A DNA stretch of 64,000 nucleotides from Corynebacterium pygosceleis (GTDB taxonomy: Bacteria; Actinomycetota; Actinomycetes; Mycobacteriales; Mycobacteriaceae), in NCBI RefSeq assembly GCF_016595275.2, contig NZ_JAENIQ020000004.1, positions 186,001-250,000 of the forward strand, given 5' to 3'. The notes beneath the pieces are model-generated. The model had not been told where the DNA came from and did no database searches. It saw only the letters and a list, made by a program, of their open reading frames with translations. Positions 59,367-64,000 of this stretch are shown here, in pieces. The first letter of the stretch is position 1. Every line of letters begins with the position of its first letter. The translations under genes and the position numbers were made by a program.

Positions 59367-62300
59367 ATGACGCTCGCCGCAGCCCCAGCCATGACCAGCA
59401 CGACTGCCGTGCTGGGAGTCATCGGTTTCCTGCTGTCACTTCCCGCATGGTTCTACTTCCTCCGCGGCGCGAGCCGGCTCTTCCGTCTCGTCCGCGCGGG
59501 ACAACCCCTGCCCGGACGCACCGACCGCCCCGCACGGCGCGTCGGCACGTTGTTCAGGGAAGTCGTCCTCCACAGCGAACTGGCCAGGAAACCCGCCGTC
59601 GCGGCGGCGCACTGGCTGGTCATGGTCGGTTTCCTCATCGGCTTCTTCCTCTGGTTCGAGGCCTACATCCAGACCTTCCGGCCGCGCGGCGGCTGGCCCA
59701 TCGTCAGCGAATGGGGCATCTACCACCTCGCCGATGAACTGCTCGGCATCGGCACCGTCGCCGGCATCTGTTTCCTGATCGGCGCCCGTCTGCACGCCGG
59801 CGCCCGCGAACGCATGTCCCGGTTCTACGGGTCCAACGCCCGCGCCGCGCACTTCGTCGAGGGTGTCGTTCTCATCGAGGGGCTCGGGATGCTCGCCGTG
59901 AAGTCGGCGAAGATCGCCACCTACGACGACATCCACCCGCACCTGTGGTCCGATTTCCTGACCATGCACATCGCGCAGCTCCTCCCCGCGAGTGCCGTGA
60001 TGGTCAGTGTGTTCGCCCTGATCAAACTACTGTCCGGGACGATCTGGCTCTTCGTCGTCGGGCGGCAGCTGTCCTGGGGCGTGGCCTGGCACCGCATCAC
60101 CGCCTTCTTCACCATCTTCCTCCAGCGCAACGCGGACGGTGCGCCGGCACTCGGTGCGCTGGCACCGATGGTCTCGCGCGGAGAGACCGTCACCCTCGAC
60201 AGCGTCGACGAGCTCGACCCCGACACCGACCCCGTCGGGACGGGCACCCTCCGGGACGCGTCCTGGAAGATGCTTCTCGACGCCACCACCTGCACCGACT
60301 GCGGCCGATGCCAGGAGCAGTGCCCCGCCTGGAACACCGCGAAGCCACTGTCCCCGAAGTTGCTGATGACCGACATCCGCGACGCGATGGTGACCAACTC
60401 CCCCTATCTCCTCGACCCGTCCCTGCTCGAGGCCGACACCTCCCACGACGGTGTGGACGTGCTCAAGCTCGTCGGCGAGGGCCGGACCATCGAGCCGGAC
60501 GTGCTGTGGAGCTGCACCAACTGCGGTGCCTGCGTCGAGCAGTGCCCGGTGGACATCGAGCACATCGACCACATCGCCAACATGCGCCGGTTCGCGGTCC
60601 TCGCCGAATCGGAGTTCCCCTCCGAACTCGCGGGCCTGTTCAAGAACCTCGAGGCCAAGGGCAACCCGTGGGGCCGGAACTCCGCCGACCGTGCCACCTG
60701 GATCGACGCCGCACGCCGCGACGGCATCGAGGTACCCGTCTTCGGCGAGGACGTCACCGACTTCAACGACACCGAGTACCTCTTCTGGGTCGGTTGCGCG
60801 GGCGCCTACGACGATGAGGCCGTGAAGACGACCCGCGCGGTCGTCGAGCTCCTCCACACCGCGGGCGTGAAGTTCGCGGTGCTCTCCAAGGGGGAGACCT
60901 GCACCGGCGATCCGGCCCGGCGCGCCGGCAACGAGTTCCTGTTCCAGATGCTCGCCCAGGAGAACATCAGCACCCTCAACACCGTGTTCGAGGGCGTGCC
61001 GAAGGGGCAGCGCACCATCATCACCACCTGCGCCCACTGCTTCAACACCCTGCGCAACGAGTACCCGGACTTCGACGGCCACTACGATGTGGTCCACCAC
61101 ACCCAGATCCTGAACAAGCTGGTCCGCGAGAAGCTCCTGACCCCGGTGCCCCGCCGCCCCGAGGACCGTCGGCCGATCACGTACCACGACCCCTGTTTCC
61201 TCGGCCGCCACAACAAGGTCTTCGACCCGCCGCGCGAGCTGCTCGGCGCCACCGGTCACGATCTGCGGGAGATGGACCGCAACCGGAACGAGGCCTTCTG
61301 CTGCGGTGCGGGTGGTGCCCGCATGTTCATGGACGAGACCATCGGCACCCGCATCAACGAGAACCGAACCAGCGAGGCACTCGCCACCGGCGCCGAGGAG
61401 ATCGCCGTCGGCTGCCCCTTCTGCACCGTCATGCTCACCGGCGGGGTGAAGGCCCTCTCCGACAAGCCCGCCGCAGATCAGCCCAAGGTCCGGGATGTCG
61501 CGCAGATGCTCCGCGACTCGGTCCTCGTCGACGGCAAACTGCCGGAGCCCCGTGAGCGGGCGTTCCTCGCACCACCCCGCCGGGGCACGACAGACCTGGG
61601 CCTGACCTCCGTGAAACCGCGGAAGGAGGGCACCTGCGGCGGTGCCTCCACAGGACGCGGTGCCCGTTCTGAATCCACCGCGCCCACGAAACCGGCCCAG
61701 CCGACCGCACCTGCTTCCGCGCCGAAGGCACCGGGGACACCCCCGGCCCCGGTGGTACCCGGGGTGGCGGCCCCCACCGCGCCGAAGGCACCCACGGAAC
61801 CACAAGCACCCGGCGGAACCACGGCACCGGCCGCTCCGAAGGCACCGGGTGGTGCCACGCCGACGGCACCGCAGAGCAGTGTGCCCACCGCACCTGGCGC
61901 ACCCGGCACTCCCCCGGCCCCGGCCGCACCCGGGGCCACGGCACCGGCCGCCCCGAAGGCACCGGGTGCACCGAAGGCACCGGGTGCACCGAAGATCCCC
62001 GGAGTCCCCACCACGCCCACGGCCCCGGCGGTACCCGGTCCGACTGCTCCGACCGCACCGAAAGCCCCCGGTGCCGCCGTTCCAGCGGTACCGGGGTCGA
62101 CCCCACCCAAGGCACCAGGAGCCCCCGGCGTACCCGCCGCACCGCGCCCCGCAGGCTCCGGAGCGCCAACCGCACCTGCCGCACCCGAGGCACCCGCGGC
62201 ACCGAAACCCGCCGTTCCACCGGCGCCGGGCGGTGCCAAACCCACCTCACCAGGTGTCCCCACAGCGCCGAAGGCGCCGGGTGCACCGAAACCGGCCGTC

Positions 62301-62708
62301 CCTCCGACACCCGGTCGAAACACCCCGGGTGCTCCGGTAGCGCCGAAGGCGCCGGGAAGTACGACCGTCCCCGCGGCACCGGGAACACCCGCTCCACCGG
62401 CATCGGCCCCCACCGTTCCCGCAGCGCCGAAGGCCCCCGGAGCGCCTGCCGTTCCAGGTGCGTCCGCCATTCCGCGTCCCCCCGCACCGAAGGCTCCCGG
62501 AGCACCCAAACCAACTGTTCCCCCGGCACCCGGTCGAAACACCCCGGGCGCCCCGGCAGCGCCGAAGGCCCCCGGAAGAACGACCGTTCCCACGGCACCG
62601 GGTGTTCCGGGTGCTCCGAAAGCGCCGGGGGCACACTCGCCCGGTTCCGTCCCCGGGGTCCCGGATGCCGCACGGGAGGACGTCTCCACCGGCGACCCTG
62701 ATGACTGA
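59367..62708 (+). CDS. etfD: EtfD-like membrane Fe-S oxidoreductase with a long Ala/Pro-rich tail
   Basis: About 1113 aa. The N-terminal quarter has about five membrane helices (heme-b/NarI-like). Two [4Fe-4S] motifs follow (CTDCGRCQEQCP near 310 and CTNCGACVEQCP near 384). Two CCG domains come next (TTCAHCFNTLRNEYPDF; YHDPCFLGRHNK ... AFCCGAGGARMF). From about 770 to 1105 the chain is almost only Ala, Pro, Gly, Lys, Thr and Val in APKAPG-type units. Mycobacterial EtfD passes electrons from ETF (fatty-acid oxidation) to the membrane quinone pool; that role is inferred by homology. The start is ATG 59367 with AAGGA upstream; an earlier TTG (59340) is possible. Confidence 0.88.
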   Translation: MTLAAAPAMTSTTAVLGVIGFLLSLPAWFYFLRGASRLFRLVRAGQPLPGRTDRPARRVGTLFREVVLHSELARKPAVAAAHWLVMVGFLIGFFLWFEAYIQTFRPRGGWPIVSEWGIYHLADELLGIGTVAGICFLIGARLHAGARERMSRFYGSNARAAHFVEGVVLIEGLGMLAVKSAKIATYDDIHPHLWSDFLTMHIAQLLPASAVMVSVFALIKLLSGTIWLFVVGRQLSWGVAWHRITAFFTIFLQRNADGAPALGALAPMVSRGETVTLDSVDELDPDTDPVGTGTLRDASWKMLLDATTCTDCGRCQEQCPAWNTAKPLSPKLLMTDIRDAMVTNSPYLLDPSLLEADTSHDGVDVLKLVGEGRTIEPDVLWSCTNCGACVEQCPVDIEHIDHIANMRRFAVLAESEFPSELAGLFKNLEAKGNPWGRNSADRATWIDAARRDGIEVPVFGEDVTDFNDTEYLFWVGCAGAYDDEAVKTTRAVVELLHTAGVKFAVLSKGETCTGDPARRAGNEFLFQMLAQENISTLNTVFEGVPKGQRTIITTCAHCFNTLRNEYPDFDGHYDVVHHTQILNKLVREKLLTPVPRRPEDRRPITYHDPCFLGRHNKVFDPPRELLGATGHDLREMDRNRNEAFCCGAGGARMFMDETIGTRINENRTSEALATGAEEIAVGCPFCTVMLTGGVKALSDKPAADQPKVRDVAQMLRDSVLVDGKLPEPRERAFLAPPRRGTTDLGLTSVKPRKEGTCGGASTGRGARSESTAPTKPAQPTAPASAPKAPGTPPAPVVPGVAAPTAPKAPTEPQAPGGTTAPAAPKAPGGATPTAPQSSVPTAPGAPGTPPAPAAPGATAPAAPKAPGAPKAPGAPKIPGVPTTPTAPAVPGPTAPTAPKAPGAAVPAVPGSTPPKAPGAPGVPAAPRPAGSGAPTAPAAPEAPAAPKPAVPPAPGGAKPTSPGVPTAPKAPGAPKPAVPPTPGRNTPGAPVAPKAPGSTTVPAAPGTPAPPASAPTVPAAPKAPGAPAVPGASAIPRPPAPKAPGAPKPTVPPAPGRNTPGAPAAPKAPGRTTVPTAPGVPGAPKAPGAHSPGSVPGVPDAAREDVSTGDPDD
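61676..62680 (+). repeat. Degenerate Ala/Pro coding repeat
   Basis: About one kilobase of short GC-rich imperfect repeats coding for APKAPG-like units inside the EtfD-like gene, with near-identical longer blocks (for example GRNTPGAP(V/A)APKAPG at two places). Prone to in-frame expansion and contraction. Confidence 0.8.
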
Positions 62709-62731
62709 GTGGGGACAACGGGCCAGCAGCC

Positions 62732-62748
62732 CCCGTGAACGTCACGGG
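62732..62748 (+). terminator. Short hairpin after the EtfD-like gene
   Basis: CCCGTGA-ACG-TCACGGG, a perfect 7-bp stem 24 bases past the stop. No T run. Confidence 0.35.
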
Positions 62749-62833
62749 CGGCGGAACAGTTCAGGTGCTGTTAACGTCGGGGGTATCTCACCGTCCGTCG
62801 ACCGCTTCCCTGCGGCCTCCCGAAGGATCGCCC

Positions 62834-63937
62834 GTGACATCATCGTCCGTTTCCCTCCGCGTCGGGGTTCTGATCGCCGCCGTGTCCGTACTGTGTTCCC
62901 TGGCCGGTTGTGCCACCGCCTCCGATTCACCGACACGTACCACTGAGACGGAGGTCGTGGAGTCGTCGGCGGGGGCCACCGCTCAGGCGACGGACAGCAG
63001 GCAGATCAGCATCGTCCACGCCCTCGGCACGACAAAACTCGATGCTCCGGCGAAGACCGTCGTCGCCCTCGACGATCCGTGGGCGGATGCCGTCCTGATG
63101 CTGCACGGGACGTTGCTCGGGTACGCCGACACCCACGCGCAGGGTACGGGCCTGGGAGATTACCTGGGGAATCTCCCCGAGCGTTTCGGGGCCGACGCGG
63201 CAATCGTCGGTACACCGCGGGAACCGGACTTCGACGCCATCGCGGCGCTCCGGCCCGACCTGATCGTCGGGGCGAAGGAGACCAGTGGTGAGCATTACGC
63301 CCGACTGTCCGCGATCGCACCGACGGTGATGTCGGAGGGCGCCCCCGCCACGTGGAAGAGCGGCTACCTGGCCCTCGGCAAGGCACTGGGAGCGGAGACA
63401 GCTGCCGCCGGGGCGATCGCGGAATACGAACAGCAGGCACGTCGTGTCGGCGACGCGATCAGGGCCGGAGCCGATGATCCCACGATCTCGGTGGTCCGGT
63501 TCCAGACCGGACCGACGAGGATCTACGCTGCGGGTTCCTTCCCCGGTACGGTGCTCGCCGATGCCGGGCTGGCCAGACCTAAGTCACAGCGCAGCGACCA
63601 GAATTTCATCAAGGTCACCCCCGACCGGGTCGGTGAGGTTGATGCGGACCGGATCTTCATCACCATGAGTCCCCTTGGCGGGGAACGGTCGATGGAGAGC
63701 TTCCGTTCCACGGCGGACTGGCGGGCGCTCGACCGTCGGACGGTGCCCGCCGACGACGGCGTGTGGATCACGTCCGAGTCACTTCCCGGTGCGTACGCGA
63801 TTCTCGGTGCTCTGGCCCGGGCCTTCAATGTCGACGGGCCGGTGGTTCCCGATGGGCTCGCGGGTGCGGTGAAAGGAACACCGGCCGGTGAGAATATCCA
63901 GGTCGACGGCGGGCAACTCCCCCGTTCACACCCCTGA
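62834..63937 (+). CDS. Iron-siderophore ABC transporter substrate-binding lipoprotein
   Basis: A 367-aa periplasmic-binding protein of the FecB/FhuD type. Signal peptide with lipobox SLAGC (cleavage before Cys, lipid anchor in the membrane outer face). Mature protein with VVALDDPWADAVLMLH, RPDLIVGAKETSGEHYARLSAIAPTV and the final lobe (VWITSESLPGAYAILGALAR). It would deliver ferric siderophore to a permease/ATPase pair not present in the window. Start GTG 62834 with AAGGA upstream is preferred over the longer frame from 62735, which lacks a signal at its end. No DtxR box was recognised upstream. Confidence 0.88.
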   Translation: MTSSSVSLRVGVLIAAVSVLCSLAGCATASDSPTRTTETEVVESSAGATAQATDSRQISIVHALGTTKLDAPAKTVVALDDPWADAVLMLHGTLLGYADTHAQGTGLGDYLGNLPERFGADAAIVGTPREPDFDAIAALRPDLIVGAKETSGEHYARLSAIAPTVMSEGAPATWKSGYLALGKALGAETAAAGAIAEYEQQARRVGDAIRAGADDPTISVVRFQTGPTRIYAAGSFPGTVLADAGLARPKSQRSDQNFIKVTPDRVGEVDADRIFITMSPLGGERSMESFRSTADWRALDRRTVPADDGVWITSESLPGAYAILGALARAFNVDGPVVPDGLAGAVKGTPAGENIQVDGGQLPRSHP

Positions 63938-64000
63938 ACCAGGCACCGCGAAGCTGTCACACACGGAAAAACGCCGGGGCTGTTTTCCCGAAGCTCCCCG

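Noticed and set aside
63958..63990. Terminator near the window end
   Set aside because: GGAAAA/TTTTCC arms are too short and distant for a confident hairpin, and the right side is cut by the window.

Overview
The window is a high-GC chromosomal segment from an actinobacterium, almost certainly a Corynebacterium. Gene content and order follow what I recall of the C. glutamicum chromosome: purA, fba, a GH76 protein, trmH/pyrE, a rhodanese, clpB, adhA/ald, the dnaK-grpE-dnaJ-hspR locus, putA, then the cysIXHDNYZ sulfate-assimilation operon. The species cannot be fixed from the sequence alone. No rRNA, tRNA, CRISPR array, transposase or phage gene was seen.

Layout. 1-8.4 kb: purA (5' end only), a conserved unknown gene, two membrane genes, fba, GH76, trmH/pyrE and a membrane-anchored unknown. 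8.5-23.2 kb: an accessory island of two tandem giant LPXTG surface proteins (2278 and 2284 aa). Their C-terminal halves are identical over about 3.1 kb while their N-terminal halves have diverged. 23.2-24.5 kb: an AT-richer stretch with no convincing gene. 24.5-30 kb: a rhodanese lacking its catalytic cysteine, a pentapeptide-repeat membrane gene broken by an amber codon and a frameshift, and clpB. 30-38 kb: a YrdC-like protein, a flavohemoprotein-like gene, a nitrilase-family amidase, a small helical protein overlapping a DUF1023 hydrolase, adhA and ald. 38-43 kb: the heat-shock operon dnaK - a new 55-aa ORF - grpE - dnaJ - hspR. 43-51.5 kb: a secreted protein, putA, an AI-2E-type permease, a nucleosidase, a truncated FprA-type reductase and a small HTH gene that looks leaderless and self-regulated. 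51.6-58.3 kb: cysIXHDNYZ. 58.7-64 kb: a secreted protein, an EtfD-like Fe-S membrane oxidoreductase with a long Ala/Pro tail, and an iron-siderophore binding lipoprotein.

How genes work together. HspR is encoded last in the dnaK operon, and HAIR-type sites (TTGAGT-N7-ACTCAA) lie at both the dnaK and clpB promoters. Each of these overlaps or adjoins a SigH-type promoter (GGAAC-N18-GTT), so the chaperones look like one dually controlled stress regulon. The seven cys genes run head to tail with overlapping ends: sulfate uptake (CysZ), activation (CysDN), reduction (CysH, then CysI with CysX) and siroheme metalation (CysY). Two McbR-like boxes lie upstream. The fpr2 reductase that I recall preceding cysI in C. 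glutamicum is absent here. The best candidates for new biology are the adhesin pair, built so that recombination would shuffle N-terminal domains in frame, and the small ORF wedged between dnaK and grpE.
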